NCBI GenBank assembly: GCA_030427145.1
Contig: JAUHWT010000015.1
Location: 62,001-126,000, forward strand
Reading direction: 5' to 3'
Origin: Alphaproteobacteria bacterium
GTDB lineage: Bacteria > Pseudomonadota > Alphaproteobacteria > Rhodobacterales > Rhodobacteraceae
Length of the DNA stretch: 64,000 nt
The number at the start of each line of letters is the position of its first letter. The stretch's first letter is position 1. Both the position numbers and the translations under genes were made by a program. The notes beneath the pieces are model-generated. The model was not told the origin of the DNA. It ran no database searches and saw nothing but the letters and a program-made list of their open reading frames with translations. Below are positions 15,486-24,657 of the stretch, one piece after another.

Positions 15486-16124
15486 CTAGATCCGCACGAC
15501 GCGCTGGATGGCGCTGTCTAGATGGGCGTTCAGGGCGGCCTCGGCCTTATCGGGGTCGCGGGTTTCCAGCGCGTCGATCAGGGCGAGATGTTCGTCCATC
15601 ACCGAGACCACCAGTTCGGGCAGCATCCGTGTGTCCTCGTTGCGGATCAGGCGGATCTTGATCGAATTGGTGCGGTAGATTGACGAGATCAGGTCATTAC
15701 CGAGCGCGTCGATCATGCGGTCATGCATGTTCCAGTCCATCTGCTGGGCGCGGGCGAGCAGTTCGGGGGTCACGCCCCCGGCGGCCTCCGCCCGGATGGC
15801 CAGGTGACGCTCGCGCAACTCGGCCAGTTCCGCGTCGGAGGCCACGGTGACGAAGGTGCGCACGGCCTCGCGCTCCAGCACAGAGCGAAGCTGGGACGCG
15901 TTGCGGATGATGCCCAGATCAGCCTGCATGATTTGCAGGCCGCGGTTGGGCACCGGGCGGATCAGGCCGTCAGCCTCAAGGCGGGGGATCATCTCGCGGA
16001 TGGCGCCGAGCGGCATGCCGGTCAGCTTGACCAGTTCCCTCTGCGAGACGAACTGGCCCAGCGATATCTCGCGGTTGAGCAGCTGTTCGGTGAAGGTATC
16101 ATAGGCCTGGTCGCGCAGCGTCAT
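15486..16124 (-). CDS. GntR-family (FCD) regulator
   Basis: A 212-residue GntR/FadR-type protein: N-terminal winged helix (SQRELVKLTGMPLGAIREMIPRLEADGLI) and a helical FCD ligand domain with a metal-binding pattern (DWNMHDRMI, EHLALIDAL). It follows the aldolase gene by 21 bp on the same strand, so the two are probably one transcript. Regulators of this class typically sense a sugar acid or hydroxyacid, in line with the adjacent aldolase, hydroxyacid oxidase and dehydratase. Confidence 0.87.
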   Translation of the reverse strand: MTLRDQAYDTFTEQLLNREISLGQFVSQRELVKLTGMPLGAIREMIPRLEADGLIRPVPNRGLQIMQADLGIIRNASQLRSVLEREAVRTFVTVASDAELAELRERHLAIRAEAAGGVTPELLARAQQMDWNMHDRMIDALGNDLISSIYRTNSIKIRLIRNEDTRMLPELVVSVMDEHLALIDALETRDPDKAEAALNAHLDSAIQRVVRI

Positions 16125-16145
16125 GTCGTCTCCCCCTGCCCTGTC

Positions 16146-17060
16146 TCAGGCTTTCAACAGGTTTACCCGACCCTGCAGCGCCTCGACAATAGCCGGGTTG
16201 GCCGGACTGAGCGGCGGGCGCGTGGCGTGCCAGCCGTCGTCATTGCGCATGGCCCCCACCAGCGCCTTGATGAGCGGTGTCACCGGCACGGTGATAATGT
16301 CGGTGACGAGATCATCCAGTGCGGGGTCCTGTTGGCCCTGGTCGACCAGCGCCGAGATGCGGGCGGGCAGCAGGTTGGCCATGCCGCTGATCGCCCCGGC
16401 GCCACCCAACGGCGCGGCACGAGCCAGCAGACGCTCATCCCCGATCAGGACGGCAAGTCCCTCAACGGCGAGCATTTCCTGGGCGTGGTCCCAGCTGCCC
16501 TCGCTGTCCTTCACGCCGAAGATTTCGTCCGGGAAAGCCTGCTTCAACCGGCGGACTATGGCGGCGTCGAAGCGGATGCCGGTGACCTGGGGGATGTGAT
16601 AGATGATGATCTGCGGCGAGGCATCGGCGGTCAGACGGATGAAGTCGGACACCCAGGCGAAAAGCGCGTCGTCATCGACACCCTTAAAATAGTAGGGCGG
16701 CGCGAGGAGCAGGCGGCGCACGCCAAACCCGAACGCCTCCCGGGCCTGGGCGACGGCGGTTTCCATGTCGGAGGCCGCGATACAAACCGTGACCTGGGAG
16801 GGCTCAACCGCGCGTTCGAGTACGGCCTCCAGCATGGCGCGGCGCTCGGAGGGTCCGATGGAGGGCCCCTCGCCCGTGGTGCCGAACAGGGTCACGCCCT
16901 GCGCCCCGCCGGCCGCGATGTCGCGGGCCAGGGCAACGAGGCGTTCCAGATCCACGGAGCCATCCGCAGCGAACGGCGTCACCATCGCGGCGGACACGCC
17001 AAAAAGATGCGCGTTCGGACAGTGAACGGCTGCGGAAGTATCGGCGGGACTGGTCAGCAT
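16146..17060 (-). CDS. DHDPS/NAL-family aldolase (2-keto-3-deoxy sugar-acid aldolase or dehydratase)
   Basis: The 304-residue protein has the dihydrodipicolinate synthase/N-acetylneuraminate lyase fold: FGTTGEG (59-65), catalytic Tyr154 (IIIYHIP) and Schiff-base Lys184 (FGVKDSEG). The family splits or makes 2-keto-3-deoxy acids through pyruvate. In a locus with an IlvD/Edd dehydratase and a hydroxyacid oxidase, a pentonate or hexonate aldolase is more likely than lysine synthesis. The start at 17060 is used; a reading extended to 17693 would run through the divergent oxidase gene and is rejected. Confidence 0.85.
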   Translation of the reverse strand: MLTSPADTSAAVHCPNAHLFGVSAAMVTPFAADGSVDLERLVALARDIAAGGAQGVTLFGTTGEGPSIGPSERRAMLEAVLERAVEPSQVTVCIAASDMETAVAQAREAFGFGVRRLLLAPPYYFKGVDDDALFAWVSDFIRLTADASPQIIIYHIPQVTGIRFDAAIVRRLKQAFPDEIFGVKDSEGSWDHAQEMLAVEGLAVLIGDERLLARAAPLGGAGAISGMANLLPARISALVDQGQQDPALDDLVTDIITVPVTPLIKALVGAMRNDDGWHATRPPLSPANPAIVEALQGRVNLLKA

Positions 17061-17213
17061 TGAGGACTCCGGTAAAATTTTGTCACTGACATGTTGGCCG
17101 GTTGACAGTGAATTTGCAAGGGTTGACGCCACCCCCGCAACCTGCTCCAAATTCAGCAGCGGCCCGGTCAGGGAGGACCGGGCTTTTGGATTCAGGGATC
17201 TCACGGAAACAGC

Positions 17214-18368
17214 ATGTTCGCAAACATGGACGATGTCCGCGCACGGGCGGCACGCCGCCTGCCGCGGGTTTTTTTTGAGTATATCGACGGCGCGGCCTTC
17301 AGCGAGGAAACGGCGCGGCGCAACATCTCCGATTTTCAGCGGATTGAGTTGCGGCAGAGGGTGCTGCGTGACGTGTCGGAGCGGAGCCTGGCGGGGCCGT
17401 TGCTGGGGAAGGAGCGGTCCATGCCGCTGGCCCTGGGGCCGGTGGGGTTCAGCGGGCTGTTCGAGGCGGATGGCGAGATTGCGGCGGCGCGGGCGGCTCA
17501 TACCAATGGCCTGCCTTACTGTCTTTCGACCTTTGGGATAACCTCGCTCCGGCGGCTGCGGGAGAAGACCGACGGGGCGCTGTGGTTCCAGCTTTATGTC
17601 CTGACGGACCGGGAACTGGCCACGGAGATGATCCAGGCCGCGATTGACGCGGATGTTGAGGCGCTGGTTTTGACCGTGGACACGCCGGTGCATGGGATCC
17701 GCGAAAAGGACATACGGAACGGGTTTCGGTCGCTGACGGGTGTCACGCCGAAGCTGGCTTTTGCTCTGGCACAGCGGCCCGGGTGGTGCGCGCGCATTCT
17801 GCGCAAAGGTGCGGTGCCGCGCATTGGCAATCTGGACAGCCGGCCGGAAATGGGCCGCAACGCCCTGGAACAGGCCGTGAGCATTGCCTCAAAGGTCGAT
17901 GCCTCCATGACCTGGGAGGATGTGGACTGGATCCGGGAACGCTGGCCGCGCAAGCTGATCATCAAGGGTCTGACCGAAGCGGAGGACGCCCGGTCCTGCG
18001 TGGCCCATGGGGCCGATGGCGTGGTAATTTCCAACCATGGCGGGCGGCAGCTGGACCAGAGCCGGTCCACCATTGATGCCCTGCCCGATATTGTTGAGGC
18101 GGTGGGCGACAGTACCGAGATCCTGATCGATGGCGGGTTCCGCCGGGGCAGTGATGTCTACAAGGCGCTGGCGCTGGGGGCGAATGGTGTTCTGCTCGGC
18201 CGGGCCTATGCCTATGGCCTGGCCGCGGCGGGTGAGAAGGGCGTGGATGCGGTCATCGCGATGATCCGCACGGAGCTCGACACGCAAATGGCTCAGACCG
18301 GTCTGACACAGTTGCGCGAGGTGGCGCGGCATCGAGATGAGGTTTTACGGATTCGGGCTGGTCGCTGA
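17214..18368 (+). CDS. FMN-dependent alpha-hydroxyacid oxidase/dehydrogenase
   Basis: A 384-residue LldD-family flavoenzyme, a second one in this window. It shows VFFEYIDGAA, FQLYV, TVDTPVHGIREKD, the FMN-contacting IIKGLTEAED, the catalytic SNHGGRQLDQ histidine and DGGFRRGSDV. It oxidises an L-2-hydroxyacid such as lactate or glycolate. Divergence from the aldolase gene suggests it handles an aldolase product: glycolate, if glycolaldehyde from a pentonate is first oxidised. The start codon follows a CACGGAAA-like ribosome site. Confidence 0.88.
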   Translation: MFANMDDVRARAARRLPRVFFEYIDGAAFSEETARRNISDFQRIELRQRVLRDVSERSLAGPLLGKERSMPLALGPVGFSGLFEADGEIAAARAAHTNGLPYCLSTFGITSLRRLREKTDGALWFQLYVLTDRELATEMIQAAIDADVEALVLTVDTPVHGIREKDIRNGFRSLTGVTPKLAFALAQRPGWCARILRKGAVPRIGNLDSRPEMGRNALEQAVSIASKVDASMTWEDVDWIRERWPRKLIIKGLTEAEDARSCVAHGADGVVISNHGGRQLDQSRSTIDALPDIVEAVGDSTEILIDGGFRRGSDVYKALALGANGVLLGRAYAYGLAAAGEKGVDAVIAMIRTELDTQMAQTGLTQLREVARHRDEVLRIRAGR

Positions 18369-18531
18369 CTGGCCTTGTTGACACAACCGGGCAATCCCGA
18401 CACGCTCCGGGAAACGGACGGGAGTGGACAGGGATGGTGGTTGTTGTGACCTGTGGTTTGACTGCGCGAAATGCTGCGCAGCATGAGTGTTTATGCTGCG
18501 CGGTAAGTCATTGTCATGCGGGTATTTTGTC

Positions 18532-20244
18532 ATGACCGGGCGCGCGGGCAAGGGTCTGGACGGGCGGCTGACCGAATATGGTGACCGGGGGTTTGCGCGG
18601 TTTCTTCGCGACGCATTTCTGAAGGCGAAAGGCTACGGGCCGGAGGCGCTGGAGAAGCCCGTGGTGGCGATCTGTGACACCGGGTCGGATTTCAACCCGT
18701 GCCATGCCACCGCCCCGCAGCTGATCGAGGCGATTTCGCGCGGGGTGACCATGGCGGGCGGGCTGCCGATGGTGTTTCCCACGATCTCGCTCCACGAGAG
18801 TTTTTCGCATCCCACCTCGATGTTTCTGCGTAACCTGATGTCGATGGACACGGAGGAGATGCTCAAGGCGCTGCCGATGGATGCGGCGGTGCTGATCGGG
18901 GGGTGCGACAAGACCATACCGGCGCAGTTGATGGGGGCGATCAGCGCGAACGTGCCGACGCTGTCCGTGGCGGTGGGTCCGATGCTGACCGGGTCGCGGG
19001 AGGGCGAACGGCTCGGCGCCTGTACGGATTGCCGCAGGCTCTGGGGCGAGCACCGGGCCGGTGCGATGGATGCGGAGGACCTGGAGGTGGCGCAGTCGCA
19101 GTTGATGGCGTCGCACGGGACCTGCATGGTGATGGGGACGGCGAGTTCCATGGCCTGCGTCGCCGAGGTTCTGGGCTTCATGCTGCCCGGCGGGTCGAGC
19201 ATTCCGGCGGTGCATTCGGAACGCTGGCGTCATGCGGAGGCTTCCGGCCGACGTGCGGTTGAGATGGCACTGGCCGGGGGTCCCTGCCCTGCCAATCTGG
19301 TGACGGAAGCCGCGGTGCGGAATGCCTGTGTGACACTACAGGCCCTGGCGGGGTCGACGAATGTGCCGATCCATCTGGCTGCAATTGCCGGGCGGGCGGG
19401 GATACGTCTGTCGCTCGATGAACTGGACCGGCTGGGCGAACCGGTGCCGATCCTGGCGGATTTGAAACCGGTAGGGCGGGTTTACATGCAGGATTTCCAT
19501 GCGGCCGGTGGTTTGCCCGCTCTGTTGCGCGAGTTGGCAAGGGAGGGGCTGTTTGATGTGGAAACCGCCACGGCCGATGGGCGGAGCTGGGTTGAGGTGC
19601 TGGAGGCCTGGCCGGAGTGGCGGGATGGGGAGGTTATTCGGGACCTTGGCAATCCAGTGACGGAGGGCAACGCGATTGCGGTGGTTCGGGGCAGCCTCGT
19701 GCCGGATGGTGCGGTGATCAAACAGGCGGCAATGACCCCGGCGCTGCGCTCACATGAGGGGCCGGCGCTGGTGTTTGACAGTCTGGAGGACCTGCATGCG
19801 CGCATCGACGATCCGGACCTCGAGGTGACGGAGGCGCATGTTCTGGTGCTGCGCAATGCCGGGCCGGTGGGCGCACCAGGGATGCCGGAAGCGGGGTTGA
19901 TCCCGATCCCGAAGAAGCTGGCCGCGACGGGCGTTCGCGACATGGTGCGTATATCGGACGCGCGAATGTCGGGCACGGCCTATGGGGCGGTGGTGCTGCA
20001 TGCCGCGCCGGAGGCCGCGGTGGGCGGTCCGCTGGCGCTGGTGCGGGATGGGGACCGGATCAGACTGGAGCTGGATGAGCGCAGGCTGGATCTGCTCGTA
20101 GATGCGGAGGAGTTGGAGCGGCGGCGGGCGGAGTGGGTTGCGCCCGCGACACCCGTGCGGGGGTACGCGCGGCTGTTTGCCACGACGGTTGAGCAGGCGG
20201 ACCGGGGGTGTGACCTGGATTTTTTGACGGGGTTGGAGGATTAG
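18532..20244 (+). CDS. IlvD/Edd-family sugar-acid dehydratase
   Basis: A 570-residue iron-sulfur dehydratase. Candidate cluster cysteines lie in ICDTGSDFNPCHA, GGCDKTIPAQLMG and SHGTCMVMGTASSMACVAE, and the C-terminal half has NAGPVGAPGMPEAG and ISDARMSGTAYG. It removes water from a 2,3-dihydroxyacid. Family members act in branched-chain amino-acid synthesis or on sugar acids such as arabinonate, xylonate or galactonate; the neighbouring aldolase and oxidase favour the latter. The start is uncertain: 18532 (MTGRAGKG) is the most family-like, with alternatives at 18487 (GTG) and 18493. Confidence 0.86.
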   Translation: MTGRAGKGLDGRLTEYGDRGFARFLRDAFLKAKGYGPEALEKPVVAICDTGSDFNPCHATAPQLIEAISRGVTMAGGLPMVFPTISLHESFSHPTSMFLRNLMSMDTEEMLKALPMDAAVLIGGCDKTIPAQLMGAISANVPTLSVAVGPMLTGSREGERLGACTDCRRLWGEHRAGAMDAEDLEVAQSQLMASHGTCMVMGTASSMACVAEVLGFMLPGGSSIPAVHSERWRHAEASGRRAVEMALAGGPCPANLVTEAAVRNACVTLQALAGSTNVPIHLAAIAGRAGIRLSLDELDRLGEPVPILADLKPVGRVYMQDFHAAGGLPALLRELAREGLFDVETATADGRSWVEVLEAWPEWRDGEVIRDLGNPVTEGNAIAVVRGSLVPDGAVIKQAAMTPALRSHEGPALVFDSLEDLHARIDDPDLEVTEAHVLVLRNAGPVGAPGMPEAGLIPIPKKLAATGVRDMVRISDARMSGTAYGAVVLHAAPEAAVGGPLALVRDGDRIRLELDERRLDLLVDAEELERRRAEWVAPATPVRGYARLFATTVEQADRGCDLDFLTGLED

Positions 20245-20444
20245 AGGGCATAACGCGAGGCGGGACGCGCCATGACCGACTTTGGGTGGGCTTCGGGCCG
20301 GTTGGCTGAGGCGTACTTTCAAAAGCCTGGATGCCTTCGTTCAGTTTATGTCGTCGGGCATGCCCTCCCGTGGGGAAAGTCGGGCATGGCGTGTCGTGCC
20401 GACACGCCGGGAAGGCCGATGGGGCGGTGCGAAAAGCCTTACGC

Positions 20445-21173
20445 TCAGACGGCCGTGAACCCACCGTCGATGGGGAGCGTGACGCCGGAGATCATGGAGG
20501 CGCCGTCGGAGAGCAGGAACACGATGGGGGCGGCGATTTCGTCCTCAGTAGCCCAACGACCTAATGGCATGGTCTCGAGGAACGGGCCCTGGATCTCCGG
20601 GCGGCCCCAGTACCAGGCGGACATGGGTGTCATCACGACCGTCGGGTTGACGCTGTTGACCCGGATGTTGTGGGGGCCGAGTTCGAGCGCGGAAACGCGG
20701 GTGATGTTGTCGAGTGCGGCCTTGGACGAGCCATAGGAGATGTGCCCCCTGAGGCCCACCAACGAGGCCTGGCTGGAGACGTTGACGATGGCCCCTCCCC
20801 TCCCCAGACGGATCATTGACTGCGAGGCGTATTTGGTGACGAGAAGCGCGCCGCGGGCATTGATGGAGATGACCTTGTCGAAGACGGAAATGTCGGTCTC
20901 CATTGGGGTTGCGATCTCACCGCCGAAGCCGCCGCAGTTCACGACACCGTAGAGGTCGAGACCTTCGAGGGCGTCGCGGATGCTGTCCTCGGATTCGAGG
21001 TGGAAGGGCAGCGTGCGGCAGCCGGTTTCCTTTGCGAGTTCGGCCAGGGCCTCCTCATTGCGGCCATTGGCGATGACATCCGCGCCGGCGGCGCGAAGCT
21101 GTCGCACGGTAGCCCCGCCAATGCCGCCGCTGGCGCCCGTGACGAGAATTGCGCCTCTGTCCAGTCCGTTCAT
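20445..21173 (-). CDS. SDR, L-xylulose reductase-like
   Basis: A 242-residue classical SDR: TGASGGIGGATV, a nucleotide-specificity loop with NGR, NVSSQAS and YGSSKAA as catalytic residues, and the segment NSVNPTVVMTPMSAWYWG, which closely resembles the substrate loop of dicarbonyl/L-xylulose reductases. It is the last gene of the minus-strand sugar operon, 22 bp after the MalG-type permease, so it probably oxidises the imported sugar or polyol. Confidence 0.84.
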   Translation of the reverse strand: MNGLDRGAILVTGASGGIGGATVRQLRAAGADVIANGRNEEALAELAKETGCRTLPFHLESEDSIRDALEGLDLYGVVNCGGFGGEIATPMETDISVFDKVISINARGALLVTKYASQSMIRLGRGGAIVNVSSQASLVGLRGHISYGSSKAALDNITRVSALELGPHNIRVNSVNPTVVMTPMSAWYWGRPEIQGPFLETMPLGRWATEDEIAAPIVFLLSDGASMISGVTLPIDGGFTAV

Positions 21174-21195
21174 GTGTTCCCCCGGAATGTTCTGT

Positions 21196-22038
21196 TTATT
21201 TGACGGCCCCGGCGGTCATGCCGGCCAGGAAGTATTTTTGTGCGAAGAGATAGACCAGCATCAGCGGCACGGAGCCCAACACGCTCATGGCCATCATCTC
21301 GTTCCATTCAAACGCGTGCTGGCCCATCAGCATCTGGATCCCGATTGGCACGGTGCGCATGTCGGATGATTTGGTCAGGGTCAGGGCGAAGAGGAACTCG
21401 TTCCAGCAGAGCAGGAAGGTATAGACTGAGGTGGCCACGATGCCCGGCAGCGAGACCGGCACGATAACACGCCAGAGGGCCGTCCAGCTTGAGCCGCCGT
21501 CCACCGCCACGGCCTCGTCGAGGTCGCGGGGCAGCGTGTTGAGGTAGCCGGTCATCAGCAGGATCGCATAGGGCAGCGTGAAGACCATATAGGTCAGGAT
21601 CAATGCCCAGTAGGTGTCGAAGAGGCCGTAACTCACGACCATCCCGAAGAACGGGATCAAAAGCGTGATGGGCGGAATGGTCTGGGTGCTGATGATGATG
21701 GTGTTCAGGCTGTTCTTGCCGATGAACCGGAACCGGCTGAAGGCATAGGCGGAGAGAAGTGCGATAAACACGGTGAGGCCGGTCACGGCGAAGGCGACCA
21801 GGTAGCTGTTGAAGAAGTAGCGCAGTTTCTGGCCGTCGGTGAAAATCGCGATGTAGGCCTCAACGGTGAACAGCTTGGGCAGCACGGTGGGCGGCAGGGC
21901 GAAGATCTCGGTGTTGGATTTGAACGAACTGCTCAGCATCCAGAAGATCGGGAAGGTGGCGAACAGAAGCCCGCACAGGAGCCCGACATACAGCCCCAGC
22001 GTCAGCAGTCTCTCTTTTCCGCGTTTGGATCGTCGCAT
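21196..22038 (-). CDS. Sugar ABC transporter permease (MalG-type)
   Basis: A 280-residue CUT1-family inner-membrane permease with six predicted helices. The cytoplasmic EAA loop reads EAVAVDGGSSWTALWRVIVP followed by VSLPGI, which docks on the ATPase, and the C-terminal AGAVKG-like end (MTAGAVK) is typical of MalG. It lies 6 bp after the MalF-type gene and forms the channel with it. An AACGACCC stretch precedes the ATG, a poor ribosome site, so translational coupling is likely. Confidence 0.9.
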   Translation of the reverse strand: MRRSKRGKERLLTLGLYVGLLCGLLFATFPIFWMLSSSFKSNTEIFALPPTVLPKLFTVEAYIAIFTDGQKLRYFFNSYLVAFAVTGLTVFIALLSAYAFSRFRFIGKNSLNTIIISTQTIPPITLLIPFFGMVVSYGLFDTYWALILTYMVFTLPYAILLMTGYLNTLPRDLDEAVAVDGGSSWTALWRVIVPVSLPGIVATSVYTFLLCWNEFLFALTLTKSSDMRTVPIGIQMLMGQHAFEWNEMMAMSVLGSVPLMLVYLFAQKYFLAGMTAGAVK

Positions 22039-22044
22039 GGGTCG

Positions 22045-22953
22045 TTACCGGGCTTTCTGGTGTCTGATGTAGAAGAAGGTGAAGCAGAGCGAGATCATCA
22101 GGATGATCACCGAACTGGCCGCCGCCTGGGACATGTCGAACTGCGCGAAGGCGAGTTTGTAGGTATAGGTGCTCAGAACCTCGGTGGCATAGATCGGGCC
22201 GCCGCCGGTCGTCATCCAGATCAGCGGGAAGACATGCATGGTCCAGATGAAGTCAAGCAGGGAAATGCTGATGATGATCGGCATGAGCTGCGGGATGGTG
22301 ATGAAAGCGAGTTTCTGGATGCCGCTGGCGCCGTCGATGTCGGCGGCCTCATAGAGGTCACGCGGAATGCCCTGGAGACCGGCGAGCAGGCTGACCATGA
22401 AGAGGGGATAACCCGCCCAGATGTTGGCCGCGGTGACCGCGTGCAGGGCGGTGGACGGATCGGAGAACCATTCGATTTTGGTGTCGATGATGTTGAGGGC
22501 CATCAGCAGGCTGTTGACCACGCCGTTGGGCTCCAGGATCAGCCGCCAGATCACAGCGATGATCACGGCCGTAAACAGCCAGGGCAGGATGTAGAGCACC
22601 CGCAGGACGCTGCGCAGGGTCGGGTTGATGCGGTCGCTGTTGAGCATAAGCGCGAAGGCAAGGCCAATGGACATGTGAAAGATCACGCTCATCGCGGTGA
22701 AATAGCCGGTGTGCCAGAGGGAGGCCCAGAAGATCGGGTCGCCCAAAACCTCGGCATAGTGTTTGAGCCCGGCGAAGGTCGTGTCCGGGCGCAGGATCGC
22801 GCTTTCCTGAAAGGAGTAGAGGATCACCGAGATCATCGGGACCATCATCAGCAGGGCCAGGAAAATCAGCGCCGGAGACAGATAGACATAGGGTATCAGC
22901 GACCGCGTCATTTTGCGGGAAACGCGTCTGGGGGCTGTTTGGGTCAGTGACAA
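22045..22953 (-). CDS. Sugar ABC transporter permease (MalF-type)
   Basis: A 302-residue CUT1-family permease with about six helices and the EAA motif EAADIDGASGIQKLAFITIP. It pairs with the MalG-type subunit. It follows the binding-protein gene across a 135-bp spacer that holds a long imperfect hairpin. The substrate is determined by the binding protein and is not readable here. Confidence 0.9.
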   Translation of the reverse strand: MSLTQTAPRRVSRKMTRSLIPYVYLSPALIFLALLMMVPMISVILYSFQESAILRPDTTFAGLKHYAEVLGDPIFWASLWHTGYFTAMSVIFHMSIGLAFALMLNSDRINPTLRSVLRVLYILPWLFTAVIIAVIWRLILEPNGVVNSLLMALNIIDTKIEWFSDPSTALHAVTAANIWAGYPLFMVSLLAGLQGIPRDLYEAADIDGASGIQKLAFITIPQLMPIIISISLLDFIWTMHVFPLIWMTTGGGPIYATEVLSTYTYKLAFAQFDMSQAAASSVIILMISLCFTFFYIRHQKAR

Positions 22954-23031
22954 GGCCTGGCCGCTCCGTGGTTGGTCAATGCGGCGATCCGCGCGGGATG
23001 CCGGTCTTTCCTGGGCTTGGATGAGGGGGTT

Positions 23032-23066
23032 GGAGGGCGACGCCGGATTTTCCGGTGCCGCCCTCC
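23032..23066 (-). other. Intercistronic hairpin after the sugar-binding-protein gene
   Basis: Two 16-nt arms (23032-23047 and 23051-23066) pair with two mismatches around a 3-nt loop, just after the binding-protein stop and before the permease genes. No T-run follows. Such structures usually protect the 3' end of the binding-protein message so that it outnumbers permease message. Confidence 0.5.
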
Positions 23067-23088
23067 GGGTCCGCTGGGAGGACGGATC

Positions 23089-24342
23089 TTACTGTTCGAA
23101 TTCCTGCATCCAGCTTGCCTGGGCGGCAGCGGCGGCCTCGGCCGGGGACTGCTGACCATCAAGCATCTTCTGGATCTCGACGCTGAACTGGCGCATCAGG
23201 TCTACGGCGACCGGAAGGCCGGTGAACTCATTGGCGAGGTAACCTTCCTGGAAGATCTCAAACGCCTTGCCGAAGGCCGGGTCGGAGGTCACGAAGTCAG
23301 GCTTCGCGTTGACGTTGCCGGGAAAGGCGTTGGCGATGGAGACGAGGCGGGCGTTGACCTCCTCGGACATCATGTACTCGACGAACTTCCAGGCCTCGTC
23401 CCTGTGCTCGGTGCTCTCGGAGATGCCGATGCCCCAGGAGGCATAGGGCAGACCGCGTGCGCCCTCGTAGCCCTCGACGACCGGGATGGCCGTGATCTCG
23501 AAGTTCAGGTCGGGGTTGCGGTCGCGGATCAGGTTCACGTGGGCGAGCGTGTCGACCATCATGCCGACGCGGCCGTTCACGAATTCCTCGACTTTTTCCT
23601 GCTCGGTCTTGGAGGAGATGCCCGGTGCGATGACGCCGGCCTCATCCATGGACTTGATGTAGTCGAGTGCGGCGATGACCGCTTCGCCCTCAAGGTTGGG
23701 CGTGCCGCCGTCCATCATGCTTTCGCCGGAGGCCCAGACCCAGGAGAGGACGTCGTTCTGTACGCCACTGGGGGACTGGAGTGAGAGCGGCAGGGTCCAG
23801 CCGTAGCGGTTTTCATCCGCGTTGGTCATTTTCTGCGCGGCCTCAAGGAATTCGGCGCGGGTAGACGGCATTTCGGTGATGCCCACCTCGGCCGCGAGGT
23901 CGGTGTTGATGAAGATCGGGTAGACGAAGGACGCCACGGGGAACATCACGCTCCTGCCGTCGACCTGAATGATGTCGGCCACCTGGTCACGGTCGAATTC
24001 GGCGGCGTCCATCAGCGGGCCCATATCCGCGATGGCGTTCTGTTTGCTGAGGTCGTTGACCCATGCGCCGTCGAGACCGACGATGTCGCTCAGCGTGCCG
24101 GTGGCGGCACCAATGGCGATCTGATCCCGGGTGGTGGCGTAGGGGCCGCTGTTGAGGGTGACGGTGATGCCGGGGTTGGCGGCCTCGAAATCATCGACGA
24201 TGGAGCGAAGCGCGTTTTCGGGCAGCTCGGGCTCCCACCACTGCGTGAACTCCAGGCTCACGTCGGCCATGGCTCCGGTTGCACTCAGCAGGGTGATTGC
24301 GGTGGCGGATTTCAGAGCCACCATTGTTTTTTGAAGTTTCAT
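23089..24342 (-). CDS. Sugar ABC transporter substrate-binding protein
   Basis: A 417-residue extracellular solute-binding protein of the MalE-like family 1. It has a Sec signal peptide (MKLQKTMVALKSATAITLL with cleavage after GAMA), then mature DVSLEFTQWWEPE. The start at 24342 follows GGGAGG; an in-frame ATG six codons upstream is less well placed. It delivers sugar or polyol to the MalF/MalG-type permeases. A 17-bp inverted-repeat operator lies 109-125 bp upstream. Confidence 0.9.
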   Translation of the reverse strand: MKLQKTMVALKSATAITLLSATGAMADVSLEFTQWWEPELPENALRSIVDDFEAANPGITVTLNSGPYATTRDQIAIGAATGTLSDIVGLDGAWVNDLSKQNAIADMGPLMDAAEFDRDQVADIIQVDGRSVMFPVASFVYPIFINTDLAAEVGITEMPSTRAEFLEAAQKMTNADENRYGWTLPLSLQSPSGVQNDVLSWVWASGESMMDGGTPNLEGEAVIAALDYIKSMDEAGVIAPGISSKTEQEKVEEFVNGRVGMMVDTLAHVNLIRDRNPDLNFEITAIPVVEGYEGARGLPYASWGIGISESTEHRDEAWKFVEYMMSEEVNARLVSIANAFPGNVNAKPDFVTSDPAFGKAFEIFQEGYLANEFTGLPVAVDLMRQFSVEIQKMLDGQQSPAEAAAAAQASWMQEFEQ

Positions 24343-24657
24343 TTCGGTTCCTCCCGTCAAGGTGTCGCGCCGGTTTTTCGGCTGCGTTGGTCAAGTAGGT
24401 TCTCTTTGCCGCTTTCTGTCAATAATAAGTTGTCACAAACAGCAATTTATTTTTACATTCTGTAAAAGTTTGACAGTCAAGTGACTGATCTTCATGCATA
24501 TTCCGATGACCTCCACGTTGTTTTGGCACGGTGTTTCCGGCGGCTGGCGCTTTCGTCCGATGCGACCATCCGAAACCAGTCGAAACCCGCTGATTTTCGC
24601 TGCAAACGACGATTCGCTGCGGCAAAAACCAGCCGGGAAATGTCGTCCCGCCCGCCG
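24343..24657. other. 315-bp intergenic region before the binding-protein gene
   Basis: The region between the ATPase gene and the downstream binding-protein gene holds the probable promoter of the latter in an AT-rich part (24415-24480) with one clear inverted repeat (listed separately). The remaining GC-rich 24490-24650 shows no gene or convincing terminator. Confidence 0.5.
24451..24467. promoter_or_regulatory. Operator-like inverted repeat, site 1 of 3
   Basis: TTTTACATTCTGTAAAA has 7-bp arms and a 3-nt centre. Closely related sequences occur at 25936-25952 and 29581-29597, each before a gene or gene pair of the same sugar locus, so this is probably a shared operator. The nearby LacI-type regulator is the leading candidate to bind it. 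Confidence 0.65.

Noticed and set aside
17083-17111. TCACTG/CAGTGA inverted repeat in the aldolase-oxidase gap
   Set aside because: Only 6-bp arms with a 17-nt spacer; no second copy seen, so not reported as an operator.
17061-17693. N-terminal extension of the DHDPS-type gene
   Set aside because: The extra residues are proline/arginine-rich and lie antisense to the divergent FMN oxidase; the family starts near 17060.
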